A program made the position numbers and the translations under genes. The notes under the pieces are model-generated. The model was not told the origin of the DNA, ran no database searches, and saw only the letters and a list, made by a program, of their open reading frames with translations. Shown here in pieces: positions 1 to 9,810 of a DNA stretch of 64,000 bases (position 1 is the stretch's first letter; each line of letters begins with the position of its first letter). This stretch comes from Pseudomonas nitroreducens (GTDB lineage Bacteria; Pseudomonadota; Gammaproteobacteria; Pseudomonadales; Pseudomonadaceae): positions 1 to 64,000 of the forward strand of contig NZ_JALJXP010000015.1 in NCBI RefSeq assembly GCF_024170165.1, given 5' to 3'.

Positions 1-397
1 ATGGGGCAATCCTCGTGAGGTGACCCCTGCAGGTTAGAAACTGTTACCCATGTGCCTGAACAAAACTGTCACCTATGTGGGTGAGTCGTACCGGGCGAGA
101 CCTTTTGGTTCCTTTTGGGTCGTTTGCCAAAAGGGACTCGCCCGAGGGGGCGAAACCCAATACATCAGCGCACGCCGTAGCGGCGCAGAACACCCAACCC
201 CAAGCAAGCAAAGAGCATCGCGGACAAAGTCCGCTCCTACGCGAGCCTAATGAGCTGCCGTCTGATTCCTACGCCGTTCAGGAATGGTTCAGCCAGGAAT
301 CGAAGAACTTTGAGGTATGACAGTTCCGGTGAAATCCACGCCGTCTAGTCTGGGGGCATTCCCACTTTCCCAGCAGGCAGGAGCCGGGAGTCACAGC
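1..397. other. Intergenic leader with repeat elements
   Basis: I see no convincing gene in this stretch. It carries one copy of a repeated element (about 101-190, with CCTTTTGGTT and CTCGCCCGAGGGGGCGAAAC) that recurs near the other end of the window at about 62520-62628. It also carries a small REP palindrome at 218-241 (GCGGACAAAGTCCGCTCCTAC). The promoter of the downstream ATPase gene presumably lies between about 245 and 390, but no clear -35/-10 pair stands out. Confidence 0.6.
218..241. repeat. REP palindrome
   Basis: The core GCGGACaaaGTCCGC is followed by TCCTAC, the reverse complement of the GTAGGA motif found in other REP elements of this window. A near-identical copy lies at 62308-62331. 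Confidence 0.6.
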
Positions 398-3124
398 ATG
401 ACTGCACCGCAAACCACCGACGGCAAACCGCACGGCACCGAACTCAAAAGCACCGACTGGTACCGCAAGAGCGTCGACCAGACCCTGGCCGACCTGCAGA
501 CCAGCGCGGAAGGCCTTTCCCCCGACGAAGCCGAGGCGCGGCTGTTGCGCGTCGGCCCCAACGCCCTGCCAGCCAAGGAGGTCGATCCTCTCTGGCTGCG
601 CTTCGCCCGGCACTTCAACGACGTGCTGATCTACATCCTCCTCGCCGCCGCCGTGGCCACCGCGCTGATGGGCCACTGGACCGACACCCTCGTCATCCTG
701 CTGGTGGCGGTGATCAACGCCGGCATCGGCTTCTTCCAGGAGAACAAGGCGGAGAAATCCCTCGCCGCCCTGCGCGGCATGCTCAGCAGCACCGCGCACG
801 TGGTGCGCAACGGCAAGAAGATCGAGATGGACGCCGCCCAGCTGGTGCCCGGCGACATCGTCATCCTGCGCCCCGGCGACAAGATTCCCGCCGACGTGCG
901 CCTGTTCGACGTGCACCACCTGCAGGTCGAGGAATCCATGCTCACCGGGGAATCCCTCACGGTGGGCAAACACGCCGAGGCGCTGGACCAGGAAGCGCTG
1001 CTGGCCGACCGCACCAACCTCGGTTTCTCCGGCACCAACGTCAGCGCCGGCAACGCGCGCGGCGTGGTGATCGGGACCGGGCCGGCCACCGAACTGGGGC
1101 GCATCAACAAGCTGATCGCCAACGTCGACGAGGGCGAGACGCCGCTGCTGCGGCAGATCGCCGAGCTGGGCAAGCGCATCTTCGGGCTGATCATCGGCAT
1201 GATGGTGGTGCTGTTCATCATCGGTTTCTTCTGGCACGACTACCCCTTCGGCGAGCTGCTGCTGTCGCTGATCAGCCTGGCGGTGGCCTCGGTGCCCGAG
1301 GGCCTGCCGGCCATCGTCTCGATCATCCTGTCGCTGGGCGTGCAGCGCATGGCGCAGAACAAGGCGATCATCCGCAAGCTGCCCACCGTGGAAACCCTGG
1401 GCGCCATGAGCGTGATCTGCTCGGACAAGACCGGCACCCTGACCATGAACGAGATGACCGTGAAGAGCGTGCTGCTCGCCAACGGCATTTACGCGGTGGA
1501 GGGCCAGAGCTACGAGCCCAAGGGCCGCATCACCTTCGGCAGCACCAGCGATGAGCTGGACTGGTCGCAGCACGCCGCGCTGGCCGACTTCATCCGCGCG
1601 GTGGACATCTGCAACGACAGCAGCCTGCAACTGGGCGACGAAGGCCGCTGGGGCGTGGTCGGCGGCCCCACCGAGGGCGCGCTGAAGGTCCTGGCGCGCA
1701 AGGCGAACCTGCCGGAGGTCGAATTCCAGAAGTTCGGCAAGATTCCCTTCGACTCCGCCTACAAGTACATGGCGCGGCGCTGCGACGTCGCCGGGCAGCA
1801 CCTGGTCTACCTCAAAGGCGCACCCGACGTGCTGCTGCGCATGTGCCAGCAGCAACTCGGCGCCAATGGCGTGGAGCCGCTGGACCGCGAGTACTGGGAG
1901 CGCGAGATGAGCTTCATCGCCGGGCAGGGCCTGCGCATGCTGGCCGCCGCCTACAAGCAGGTGCAGCCCGATGACGGCGTGATCGACCACGAGGACGTGC
2001 AGGACGGCATGATCTTCCTCGGCGTCGCCGGCCTGCTCGACCCGCCGCGCCCGGAGGCCATCGAGGCCATCGCGCTGTGCAAGCGCGACGGCATCCAGGT
2101 GAAGATGATCACCGGCGACCACCCGGATACCGCCGTGGCCATCGCCGGCATGCTCGGCATGGGCAACGACCTGCGCGCCATGACCGGCCAGGAGCTGGAG
2201 CAGGCCGATGACACCCAGCTGAAAGCCCTCGCCATGCAGTACTCGGTGTTTGCCCGCACCAGCCCCGAGCACAAGCTGCGCCTGGTGCGCGCGCTGCAGG
2301 CCAATGAGGAAGTGGTCGGCATGACCGGCGACGGGGTCAACGACGCCCCGGCGCTGAAACAGGCGGACGTCGGCATCGCCATGGGCATCAAGGGCACCGA
2401 GGTGACCAAGGAAGCCGCCGACATGGTGCTCACCGACGACAACTTCTCCACCATTGCCGGCGCCGTGCGCGAGGGTCGCCGGGTCTACGACAACCTGAAG
2501 AAGACCGTGCTGTTCATCCTGCCGACCAACATGGCCCAGGGCCTGCTGATCGTCATGGCGATCCTCGCCGGCGCGGTGATCCCGCTGGCACCGCTGCAGA
2601 TCCTCTGGATGAACATGGCGACCTCCACCACCCTGTCCTTCGCCCTGGCCTTCGAGCCGGGCGAGCCGGGGATGATGCGCCGGCCGCCGCGCAACGCGAA
2701 GGAATCGATCCTCAACGGTTTCGCGGTCTGGCGGGTGCTCTACGTGGGCGGCCTGCTCACCGCCGCGGCCTTCCTGCTGGAAGCCTGGATGGTCAGCAAC
2801 GGCCAGGACACCGACCACATCCGCACCATGATCCTGCACACCCTGGTCACGGCGCAGTGGGCCTACCTGTTCAACTGCCGCCTGCAGGAGGAGTTCTCGC
2901 TGAACACCGCCCTGCTGCGCAACGGCGCTCTGCTCACCGTGACCCTGGCGCTGATCCTGCTGCAGTGCTTCGTGATCTACGTGCCCTTCATGCAGACCGC
3001 CTTCCACACCGTCGCCCTGCCCTTCAGCGGCTGGCTGATCTCGTTAGGGATAGGCATCGCGGTGTTCTTCGCGGTGGAACTGGAGAAGCTGGTGATCCGC
3101 CGCTGGAAGGCTTCGCGCCGGTGA
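398..3124 (+). CDS. P2-type cation-transporting ATPase (Ca2+/Na+-type HAD-IC)
   Basis: This is a membrane P-type ATPase of 908 residues that should pump a cation, probably Ca2+ or Na+, out of the cytoplasm at the cost of ATP. Visible motifs are an N-terminal cation ATPase domain, TGES of the actuator domain at about 183-186, the M4 signature PEGLP at about 300-304, the phosphorylated aspartate in DKTGTLT (D343), and the hinge MTGDGVNDAP at about 642-651. A C-terminal cluster of hydrophobic helices follows. PEGLP in M4 is typical of P2 pumps (SERCA, Na,K-ATPase, PMA1-like) and argues against a heavy-metal P1B pump, which has CPC. The frame stays open back to 317, but ATG 398 has GGGAG 8 nt upstream, so I prefer it. 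It appears monocistronic; the convergent porin gene lies across a REP/hairpin spacer. The transported ion cannot be read from the sequence. Confidence 0.9.
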   Translation: MTAPQTTDGKPHGTELKSTDWYRKSVDQTLADLQTSAEGLSPDEAEARLLRVGPNALPAKEVDPLWLRFARHFNDVLIYILLAAAVATALMGHWTDTLVILLVAVINAGIGFFQENKAEKSLAALRGMLSSTAHVVRNGKKIEMDAAQLVPGDIVILRPGDKIPADVRLFDVHHLQVEESMLTGESLTVGKHAEALDQEALLADRTNLGFSGTNVSAGNARGVVIGTGPATELGRINKLIANVDEGETPLLRQIAELGKRIFGLIIGMMVVLFIIGFFWHDYPFGELLLSLISLAVASVPEGLPAIVSIILSLGVQRMAQNKAIIRKLPTVETLGAMSVICSDKTGTLTMNEMTVKSVLLANGIYAVEGQSYEPKGRITFGSTSDELDWSQHAALADFIRAVDICNDSSLQLGDEGRWGVVGGPTEGALKVLARKANLPEVEFQKFGKIPFDSAYKYMARRCDVAGQHLVYLKGAPDVLLRMCQQQLGANGVEPLDREYWEREMSFIAGQGLRMLAAAYKQVQPDDGVIDHEDVQDGMIFLGVAGLLDPPRPEAIEAIALCKRDGIQVKMITGDHPDTAVAIAGMLGMGNDLRAMTGQELEQADDTQLKALAMQYSVFARTSPEHKLRLVRALQANEEVVGMTGDGVNDAPALKQADVGIAMGIKGTEVTKEAADMVLTDDNFSTIAGAVREGRRVYDNLKKTVLFILPTNMAQGLLIVMAILAGAVIPLAPLQILWMNMATSTTLSFALAFEPGEPGMMRRPPRNAKESILNGFAVWRVLYVGGLLTAAAFLLEAWMVSNGQDTDHIRTMILHTLVTAQWAYLFNCRLQEEFSLNTALLRNGALLTVTLALILLQCFVIYVPFMQTAFHTVALPFSGWLISLGIGIAVFFAVELEKLVIRRWKASRR

Positions 3125-3173
3125 TCCCGAACGGCGCACGACCGCTCACATCATGCGCCGGCCCCCAGGTAAC

Positions 3174-3271
3174 GTAGGAGCGAGCTTGCTCGCGAACAGC
3201 CCAAGCCCCTTCCCTCAACCGGAGGGGCTTGTTGTTTGTGGGAAGAGCTTCGCGAGCAAGCTCGCTCCTAC
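3174..3271. repeat. Inverted REP pair (REPIN)
   Basis: GTAGGAGCGAGCTTGCTCGC at the left and its reverse complement GCGAGCAAGCTCGCTCCTAC at the right form an inverted pair about 50 bp apart between two convergent genes. Each copy is itself palindromic (GCGAGC/GCTCGC). The same REP type occurs at 4762, 11719 and 62748. Confidence 0.85.
3202..3240 (+). terminator. Hairpin with T-rich tail between convergent genes
   Basis: CAAGCCCCT at 3202-3210 pairs perfectly with AGGGGCTTG at 3223-3231 around a 12-nt loop, followed by the T-rich stretch GTTGTTTGTG. It sits downstream of the P-type ATPase stop and between the arms of a REP pair, so it could end transcription from the left and perhaps from the porin gene on the right. 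Confidence 0.55.
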
Positions 3272-3321
3272 AGGGTGGAGCAGGTTCTCCCTGCAGGATC
3301 GAGCCATGCCCGCGAACGGCC

Positions 3322-4689
3322 TCAGAACAGCGGCAAGGTGTAGCTGACGATCAGCCGGTTCTCGTCCTGGTCGCGCTGGGTCGGGGTGCCGGAGCCGCTG
3401 GCGGCCAGGCCGCTGCGCAGCATGGCGTTGCGCCAGGAGAAGCCCAGGCCCTTGAGGGTGCCTTCGGGTATCACGTAGGACAGCGTCAGGTCGCGCTCCC
3501 ATTCGCCCTGGTCGCCGCTGGCGGTCCTGATGTCGTCGCCCTTGAGGTAGATCGCCGCAAAGGTCAGGCCCGGCAGGCCGGCCTGGGCGAAGTCGTAGCC
3601 GTAGCGCGCCACCCAGGTGCGCTCGCCGGCATGCAGGAACTTGCCGATCTGCACGTCGGTGATCAGGTAGGCGCTGCCGCTGGCACCGTCGCCACGGTTC
3701 AGGTAGGGGAAGTCGCTGTCGCCGTTCATGACCTGGTAGCCGGCGCCGAGGCTGTGTCCGGACAGGCTGTAGGTGAACATCCCGCTGTAAGCGCGGTTGT
3801 CCACTTCGCCCTTGGTCACCCGGTTGCCGTAGTAGCCGCTGGAGAGGTAGCCGTCGGCGCGCCCGGAGGCGCTGCCGTTCTTGCCGTCGGAGTCGCTGTC
3901 GAAGGCGCGCAGGTCGGTCTTCAGCACGCCGGGGCCGAGGTTCAGGCTGTGCTGCAGGCCGAGGAAGTGCTGCTGGTAGAACTCGCTGAGCTGGCCGTAG
4001 TAGTACTGCAGCGTCAGGTCCTTGCTCAGCTTGTAGTCGCCGCCGGCATAGTAGAACTCGTTGCTGTCGCGGGCCGTGGCGCCGCTGTTGGCGCCCTGGA
4101 TCGACATGCCGCGCCAGTCGCTGGAGTTGCGCCCGCGGGTGTGCTCCAGCTTGCCGGCCACCAGGCTGAGGTTGTCGATGTCGGTGCTGGTCACCTGCCC
4201 GCCTTCGAAGGTGCCCGGCAACAGGCGACCGTCGTTGTAGGTCACCACCGGCAGCTTGGGCATCAGGGTGCCGTAGCGCAGTTCGGTGCTGGAAATCTTC
4301 GCCTTGAGGGTCGGCCCGAGGCTGCCGAAGTCGTTCACCGCCTCGCCGTTGCTCTTGGACGGGAACACCGTGCCGGCCTGCTGGCTGGCCGACTCGTAGT
4401 GGGTGCCGCCGCCGCTGTCGAGGCGGACGCCGAGCAGGCCGATGGCATCGACGCCGAGGCCCACGGTGCCCTGGGTGTAGCCCGAGGTGTAGTTGAGGAT
4501 GAAGCCCTGGCCCCACTCTTCCTGGCGGCTCGGGTCGGCCGTGCCGTTGCGGTTGTCGCTGTTGATGTAGAAGTTGCGCAGGGTCAGGCTGGCCTTGCTG
4601 TCCTCGAGGAAGCCGGCAGCCTGGGCGGCAGGCACGAGGAAGCCGAGGGCGGCGCAGGCGATGGCGGCGCCCAGGGTGGAGTTTTTCAT
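3322..4689 (-). CDS. OprD-family outer membrane porin
   Basis: This is a substrate-specific outer membrane beta-barrel porin of the OprD/OpdX family, 455 residues against about 420-450 in the family. It begins with a typical signal peptide ending in AQA (residues about 1-23), after which the mature protein starts AGFLEDSKASLTLRN, a characteristic OprD N-terminus. The rest alternates in beta-strand fashion with aromatic girdles and ends in a terminal Phe (YTLPLF), as expected for BAM-dependent insertion. Start ATG 4689 has CGGAG a few bases upstream; an upstream in-frame extension to 4791 runs through a REP element and is not credible. It is the last gene of the minus-strand hexarate cluster, separated from garD by 169 bp with a REP and a hairpin. 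By context it probably admits galactarate/glucarate or related sugar acids; that substrate is an inference. Confidence 0.9.
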   Translation of the reverse strand: MKNSTLGAAIACAALGFLVPAAQAAGFLEDSKASLTLRNFYINSDNRNGTADPSRQEEWGQGFILNYTSGYTQGTVGLGVDAIGLLGVRLDSGGGTHYESASQQAGTVFPSKSNGEAVNDFGSLGPTLKAKISSTELRYGTLMPKLPVVTYNDGRLLPGTFEGGQVTSTDIDNLSLVAGKLEHTRGRNSSDWRGMSIQGANSGATARDSNEFYYAGGDYKLSKDLTLQYYYGQLSEFYQQHFLGLQHSLNLGPGVLKTDLRAFDSDSDGKNGSASGRADGYLSSGYYGNRVTKGEVDNRAYSGMFTYSLSGHSLGAGYQVMNGDSDFPYLNRGDGASGSAYLITDVQIGKFLHAGERTWVARYGYDFAQAGLPGLTFAAIYLKGDDIRTASGDQGEWERDLTLSYVIPEGTLKGLGFSWRNAMLRSGLAASGSGTPTQRDQDENRLIVSYTLPLF

Positions 4690-4761
4690 TGTTGTCTCCG
4701 GGTCGTGGATTTCAGGGTGAGCGCCACCCGTCCCAGCAGAGCGGGCAGGCGCGAGGTTTTT

Positions 4762-4785
4762 GTAGGAGCGAGCTTGCTCGCGAAC
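4762..4785. repeat. REP palindrome
   Basis: GTAGGAGCGAGCTTGCTCGC followed by GAAC, identical in its core to the copies at 3174 and 62748 (the latter inverted). It lies between the start of the porin gene and the end of garD. Confidence 0.75.
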
Positions 4786-4802
4786 GGGCAAGCTCAGGGT
4801 TA

Positions 4803-4828
4803 CCCGCAGCGTCTGACAGCGCTGCGGG
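4803..4828 (-). terminator. Strong hairpin downstream of garD
   Basis: CCCGCAGCG (4803-4811) and CGCTGCGGG (4820-4828) form a perfect 9-bp stem with an 8-nt loop, about 30 bp past the garD stop codon. No U-run follows on the minus strand, so it may attenuate or stabilise the transcript rather than terminate it. Confidence 0.35.
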
Positions 4829-4858
4829 CGTTCAGAAGCGGATCAGGTCAGGCTTGCA

Positions 4859-6415
4859 TCAGGTGACCGGGGCCGGGTTGAACAGCACCAGGTCGTTGTG
4901 CAGGTGGTGCCGCTCGGCCCAGGTGTGGACCTTGCCGCTGGCCACGTCGAGGTAGAGCTGGAAGATTTCCCAGCCCAGTTCGTCCAGGGTCATGCGCCCG
5001 GACGTAACGCGGCCGGCATCGACGTCGATCAGGTCCGGCCAGCGCTCGGCGAGTTCGGTGCGGGTCGCCACCTTGATCACCGGCGCCATGGCCAGCCCGT
5101 AGGGCGTGCCGCGTCCGGTGGTGAAGATGTGCAGGTTCATCCCGGCGGCCAGTTGCAGGGTGCCGCAGATGAAGTCGCTGGCCGGGGTGGCGCAGTACTG
5201 CAGGCCCCTGCCCTTCACCCGTGCGCCCGGCGGGATGACCCCGGCGATGGCGCTGCTGCCGGACTTGGCGATGGAGCCCATGGCCTTCTCGACGATGTTG
5301 TTCAGTCCGCCCTTCTTGTTGCCGGGCGTGGTGTTGGCACTGCGGTCGGCCATGCCGCGGGCGAGGTAGCGGTCGTACCAGTCCATCTCGGCGACCAGTT
5401 GCTCGGCCACTTCGCGGTTGGCAGCGCGGGCGGTGAGCAGGTGGATGCCGTCGCGCACTTCGGTGTTCTCGGAGAACATCACCGTGGCGCCGGCCCGCAC
5501 CAGCAGGTCGGCGGCCACACCCAGCGCGGGGTTGGCAGTGACGCCGGAAAAGGCGTCGCTGCCGCCGCACTGCATGCCCACCACCAGTTCCGAGGCCGGC
5601 ACCGTCTCGCGGCGGCGCTGGTCGAGGACCACCAGACGCTCCTCGATCAGCTCCAGTATCTGCGTAACCATGCCCTGGAAGCCGTTGCCGGACTCCTGCA
5701 GGCGGTACAGCCACTGCGCCTCGTCCTGCCCGGCGGTGAGTGCGTCGCCGTCCATCAGCTGCACCGGCTGCAACTTTTCGCAGCCCAGGCCGATGACCAG
5801 CGCCTGGCCGCCGAGGTTGGGGTTGCGCGCCAGGTTGTACAGCGTGCGGATCGGGATGATCGCGTCCGGCGCATTGATCGCCACGCCGCAGCCGTAGCTG
5901 TGGGTCAGCGACACCACGTCATCGACGTGCGGGTACTTGGGCAGCAGCTCGCGGCGGGCGCGTTCCACGCAGTGGTCCAGCACCCCGGTCACGCACTGCA
6001 CCGTGGTGCTGACGCCCAGCAGGTTGCGTGTGCCGACGCTGCCGTCGGCGTTGCGGTAACCCTCGAAGCTGTAGCCGGTCAGGGGCTCGGCGGCGGGCGG
6101 CACTTCGGTGGCCAGCGGCAGTGCGTCCAGCTCCGGCGGCTCCGGCAGGCTGAGCAATTGCTCGGTCACCCAGCGGCCCTTGGCGATGGGTGCCAGGGCG
6201 TAGCCGATCACCGTGCCGTAGCGCAGCACCGGCGCGCCTTCGGCGATATCCACCAGCGCCACCTTGTGGCTCTGCGGGATCGACTCGGCGGCCACCAGCT
6301 CATCCGGGAAGCGACCGCCAGCGGCGACGCCCTGGTCGTTGACGACGATGGCGACGTTATCGTCCGCGTGCAATTTCACGTAGCGCGGCGAGTCCTGGTG
6401 CGGGATCAACTGCAT
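4859..6415 (-). CDS. garD: Galactarate dehydratase (EC 4.2.1.42)
   Basis: The enzyme dehydrates meso-galactarate to 5-dehydro-4-deoxy-D-glucarate, the entry step of hexarate catabolism in the cytoplasm. The protein is 518 residues, close to the 523 of E. coli GarD. It has the two-part structure of the UxaA/GarD family: an N-terminal SAF-like segment (about 1-100) and a large C-terminal domain with [28 protein letters not shown] and [10 protein letters not shown] motifs holding conserved Cys/His residues. An ATG at 6424 lies directly on the SD (CGGAG next to ATG), whereas ATG 6415 is 9 nt from that SD, so 6415 is the better start. It lies about 30 nt after the gudP-like gene and is probably cotranscribed. 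No D-glucarate dehydratase (GudD) is in the window, so the cluster as seen is best fitted to galactarate. Confidence 0.93.
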   Translation of the reverse strand: MQLIPHQDSPRYVKLHADDNVAIVVNDQGVAAGGRFPDELVAAESIPQSHKVALVDIAEGAPVLRYGTVIGYALAPIAKGRWVTEQLLSLPEPPELDALPLATEVPPAAEPLTGYSFEGYRNADGSVGTRNLLGVSTTVQCVTGVLDHCVERARRELLPKYPHVDDVVSLTHSYGCGVAINAPDAIIPIRTLYNLARNPNLGGQALVIGLGCEKLQPVQLMDGDALTAGQDEAQWLYRLQESGNGFQGMVTQILELIEERLVVLDQRRRETVPASELVVGMQCGGSDAFSGVTANPALGVAADLLVRAGATVMFSENTEVRDGIHLLTARAANREVAEQLVAEMDWYDRYLARGMADRSANTTPGNKKGGLNNIVEKAMGSIAKSGSSAIAGVIPPGARVKGRGLQYCATPASDFICGTLQLAAGMNLHIFTTGRGTPYGLAMAPVIKVATRTELAERWPDLIDVDAGRVTSGRMTLDELGWEIFQLYLDVASGKVHTWAERHHLHNDLVLFNPAPVT

Positions 6416-6447
6416 GACACTCATCTCCGAAATACCCCCGGAACTGC

Positions 6448-7812
6448 TCAGGAATTGGCCGGGGCCAGACGTTTTTCAGGTACCTGGCGACCCTTTGGGT
6501 CCTCTTCGCGCAGCTCCACACGCTCGATGCGGCCGACGATGAACAGGTAGCTCAGCACGGCCACCAGCGCGTTGGCGCCGACGAACACCAGGGCCCACTT
6601 GAACGAGCCGGTGGCGCTGATCAGGTAGCCGATGACGATCGGCGTGGTGATCGAGGCGAGGTTGCCGAAGGTGTTGAACAGGCCGCCGGAAAGACCGGCG
6701 ATCTGCTTGGGCGAGGTATCCGCCACCACCGCCCAGCCCAACGCGCCCAGGCCCTTGCCGAAGAACGCCAGGGTCATGAAGCCGACCACCATCCACTCGG
6801 CATCGACGTAGTTGCAGAACACCATGGTGGTGGACAGCAGCAGGCCGCAGACGATCGGCAGCTTGCGGGCGAAGGTCAGCGAATGGCCGCGACGCAGCAG
6901 GTAGTCGGAGATGATCCCGCCCAGCACGCCACCAAGGAAGCCCATCAGCGCGGGCAGCGAGGCGATGAAGCCGGCCTTGAGGATCGACATGCCGCGCTCC
7001 TGCACCAGGTACACCGGGAACCAGGTGAGGAAGAAGTAGGTGATGGCGTTGATGCAGTACTGGCCCAGGTACACGCCCAGCAGCATGCGGCTGCGCAGCA
7101 GCTGGCTGACGTAGTGCCATTTCGGGCCGTCGCTGGCGCGCTTCTGGTCCATGTCGACCATGCCACCGCCGGCTTCGATGGCGGCGACTTCAGCGGCGTT
7201 GGTGCGCGGGTGCTCCTTGGGGTTGTAGATGGTCTTCATCCAGATGGCGGCGAAGACCATGCCCAGCACGCCCATCACCACGAACACGTGTTCCCAGCCG
7301 AAGTGGAAGACGATCCAGCCCATGATCGGCGCGAACAGCGCGGTGGCAAAGTACTGCGCGGAGTTGAAGATGGCCGAGGCCGTGCCACGCTCGGCGGTGG
7401 GGAACCAGGCGGCGACGATGCGCGCGTTGCCCGGGAAGGACGGCGCCTCGGCGAAGCCCACCATGAAGCGCAGCAGGAACAGCGCGATCACCGCGCTGGC
7501 CACCGGCAGGTAGCCGACGAAGCCCTGCAGGAAGGTGAACAGCGACCAGATGAAGATGCCCGCGGCGTAGACCTTCTTCGAACCGAAGCGGTCGAGCAGC
7601 CAGCCGCCGGGAATCTGCCCGGCCACGTAGGCCCAGCCGAAGGCGGAGAAGATGTAGCCCAGGGTGACCGCGTCGATACCCAGGTCCTTCTGCAGGCTGG
7701 AGCCGGCGATGGAAATGGTGGCGCGGTCGGCGTAGTTGATGGTGGTTACCAGAAACAGCATCAGCAGGATCAGGTAACGCACATGCGTCGGTTTGGCGGT
7801 TGCTTGGCTCAT
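6448..7812 (-). CDS. MFS hexarate (D-glucarate/D-galactarate) transporter
   Basis: This is an inner membrane proton symporter of the anion:cation symporter (ACS) branch of the MFS, 454 residues with about 12 membrane helices. Typical features are the N-terminal [19 protein letters not shown] helix, the G(W/F)[17 protein letters not shown] loop between helices 2 and 3, and [22 protein letters not shown]-type helix 4/5 residues, all as in GudP/GarP and ExuT. It sits directly upstream of garD in the same orientation. Together with the OprD porin it completes import of the hexarate across both membranes. A 545-bp gap separates it from the aldehyde dehydrogenase gene upstream, so it may have its own promoter. 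The SD is weak. It may transport both glucarate and galactarate. Confidence 0.9.
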   Translation of the reverse strand: MSQATAKPTHVRYLILLMLFLVTTINYADRATISIAGSSLQKDLGIDAVTLGYIFSAFGWAYVAGQIPGGWLLDRFGSKKVYAAGIFIWSLFTFLQGFVGYLPVASAVIALFLLRFMVGFAEAPSFPGNARIVAAWFPTAERGTASAIFNSAQYFATALFAPIMGWIVFHFGWEHVFVVMGVLGMVFAAIWMKTIYNPKEHPRTNAAEVAAIEAGGGMVDMDQKRASDGPKWHYVSQLLRSRMLLGVYLGQYCINAITYFFLTWFPVYLVQERGMSILKAGFIASLPALMGFLGGVLGGIISDYLLRRGHSLTFARKLPIVCGLLLSTTMVFCNYVDAEWMVVGFMTLAFFGKGLGALGWAVVADTSPKQIAGLSGGLFNTFGNLASITTPIVIGYLISATGSFKWALVFVGANALVAVLSYLFIVGRIERVELREEDPKGRQVPEKRLAPANS

Positions 7813-8357
7813 CGATTGCGTCTCGTGTCTTGTTGTTATGGGAGCGACCGGCGCAGGCCGGCCAGATTATCAGCCGGCCCGGCGCAGCGAGCCGTTACCG
7901 CCTCCTTGCCGACGTACGGCGGGCGCGGCCGGTACGTCCGTTCCGACTCGCACGCAGGGCACAGCGGCGAGCGACACAGCAGATAGCGCGCCACGGCCGG
8001 CGGGCAGCCGGATGGCATACAGCGAGAGAGCGTGGAGCGAAGAAAAGGGCCCCGCCGGACGCCTGGCGAGCAGGCGAGACGACACGGCGCGGCCAGGCAA
8101 CTGGCGCGGGGAAAGCCGGCGCACGGCGGCGCGGCGATGTGAGATCGGACGGTTCAGCATGACGACCTACCTGCGAAGTTGAGCGGAGTGGGAGTGCTCG
8201 GGGCGCGTTCAGCGCCTGGGTTCGCGGGTACGTGTCGGCTGCGGGCAGTCGATGGTCATGGTGTTTCCCCTGCTTTGTTCTTGTGTCGGGGTTCGGGTCA
8301 TGTCTTGTGCGGCGGGCGGCGCTGGCAGGCGCCACCCGCTGCTGGTACTGCTGTCGG
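7813..8357. other. 545-bp GC-rich gap inside the hexarate cluster
   Basis: No gene is supported here. Open frames exist on both strands, but they are Arg/Pro/Ala-rich, have no credible start and look like random GC-rich reading. On the minus strand a 16-codon mini-ORF (ATG at about 8258) follows an AGGGGAA SD. It could be a leader peptide for the importer gene, but nothing else supports this. A promoter for gudP-garD is expected here. Confidence 0.4.
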
Positions 8358-9797
8358 TCAGGCGCCGACGTAGGCGGTCTTCACCGTGGTGTAGAACTCC
8401 TGGGCGTAGCGACCCTGCTCGCGCGGGCCGTAGGACGAGCCTTTGCGACCGCCGAACGGCACGTGGTAATCCACGCCGGCGGTGGGCAGGTTGACCATCA
8501 CCATCCCGGCCTGGGCGTGGCGCTTGAAGTGCGCGGCATGCTTGAGCGAGGTGGTGGCGATGCCGGCGGACAGGCCGAACTCGGTGGCGTTGGCCTGGGC
8601 CAGCGCTTCGTCGTAGTCCTTCACCTTGAGGATGCTGGCCACGGGGCCGAAGATTTCCTCGCGGTTGATGCGCATCTCCGGGGTGGTCTCGTCGAACAGC
8701 GCCGGGGCCATGTAGTAGCCCTCGGTGGCCAGCGCCAGGCGCTCGCCGCCGAACAGCAGGCGCGCGCCTTCGTTGCGGCCGATCTCGACGTAGTCCAGGT
8801 CCTGGCGCAGCTGCGCTTCGGAAACCACCGGGCCGATGTCGATGCCGTCCTGCAGCGCATTGCCCACCTTGATCTTGCGCATGCGCTCGACCATGGCTTC
8901 GACGAAGCGCGGGTAGATGCCTTCGGTGACGATCAGCCGGCTGGACGCCGTGCAGCGCTGGCCGGTGGAGTAGTAGGCGCTCTGCACCGACAGCTCCACG
9001 GCGCTGGCGAGGTCCGCATCATCTAGGATGATCTGCGGGTTCTTGCCGCCCATCTCCAGCTGCACCTTGGCGCCACGGGCCACGCATTGCGCGGCGATGC
9101 GGCGGCCGACGCCGACCGAACCGGTGAAGCTCACGGCGTCCACCTGCGGGTGGTTGACCAGGGCCTCGCCGATCACGCTGCCACGGCCCATCACCAGGTT
9201 GAACACGCCGTTGGGGAAGCCGGCGCGGGAGATGACTTCCGCCAGCGCCCAGGCACTGCCCGGCACCAGGTCGGCGGGCTTGAGCACCACGCAGTTGCCG
9301 TAGGCCAGGGCCGGGGCGATCTTCCACGCCGGGATGGCGATGGGGAAGTTCCACGGGGTGATCAGGCCGACCACGCCCACGGCTTCGCGGGTCACCTCGA
9401 CGCTGACGCCGGGGCGCACCGAGGGCAGCAGGTCGCCGGCCAGGCGCAGGCATTCACCGGCGAAGAACTTGAAGATGTTCCCCGCGCGGCCGACTTCGCC
9501 GATCGCTTCGGGAAGGGTCTTGCCCTCCTCCCGCGCCAGCAGCGCGCCCAGCTCGGCGCGGCGGGCGAGGATCTCGCTGCCGACCTTGTCCAGTGCGTCG
9601 GCGCGGGCCTGCACGTTGCTGTTGGACCAGGCCGGGAAAGCGGCGCGGGCCGCCTCCACTGCCTGGTTGACCAGCGCGGCGTCGCCCAGCGCGTAATCGC
9701 CGACCACATCGGAGAGGTCCGACGGGTTGCGGTTCGGGGTTGCGTCGCTGACGGCCAGCCACTGGCCGTCGACGTAGTGCGAATACTGTTGTGCCAC
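8358..9797 (-). CDS. 2-oxoglutarate semialdehyde dehydrogenase (EC 1.2.1.26)
   Basis: This NAD(P)+-dependent aldehyde dehydrogenase of 479 residues should oxidise 2,5-dioxopentanoate to 2-oxoglutarate, the last step of the hexarate route into the TCA cycle. ALDH motifs are complete: TPWNFP with N150, nucleotide-binding K173 in VLKPAD, GSVGVG at about 226-231, general base E248 in LEMGGKNP, and nucleophile C282 in TGQRCTASSR. Translation starts at GTG 9797, supported by GGAGG 5 nt upstream. It begins 13 nt after the kdgD stop, so the two genes form one transcript. The activity is assigned from the kdgD neighbour; the family also includes succinate semialdehyde and vanillin dehydrogenases. Confidence 0.9.
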   Translation of the reverse strand: MAQQYSHYVDGQWLAVSDATPNRNPSDLSDVVGDYALGDAALVNQAVEAARAAFPAWSNSNVQARADALDKVGSEILARRAELGALLAREEGKTLPEAIGEVGRAGNIFKFFAGECLRLAGDLLPSVRPGVSVEVTREAVGVVGLITPWNFPIAIPAWKIAPALAYGNCVVLKPADLVPGSAWALAEVISRAGFPNGVFNLVMGRGSVIGEALVNHPQVDAVSFTGSVGVGRRIAAQCVARGAKVQLEMGGKNPQIILDDADLASAVELSVQSAYYSTGQRCTASSRLIVTEGIYPRFVEAMVERMRKIKVGNALQDGIDIGPVVSEAQLRQDLDYVEIGRNEGARLLFGGERLALATEGYYMAPALFDETTPEMRINREEIFGPVASILKVKDYDEALAQANATEFGLSAGIATTSLKHAAHFKRHAQAGMVMVNLPTAGVDYHVPFGGRKGSSYGPREQGRYAQEFYTTVKTAYVGA

Positions 9798-9810
9798 GGG
9801 AACCTCCGGC

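Noticed and set aside
278-3007. 909-codon minus-strand frame opposite the P-type ATPase
   Set aside because: The His/Gly/Gln/Asp-rich sequence is the usual antisense shadow of a high-GC gene; the plus strand shows all P-type ATPase motifs.
7895-8335. 146-codon minus-strand frame between the aldehyde dehydrogenase and importer genes
   Set aside because: Arg/Pro/Ala-rich, no SD at a sensible start, no hydrophobic core pattern; typical of random reading in high-GC DNA.
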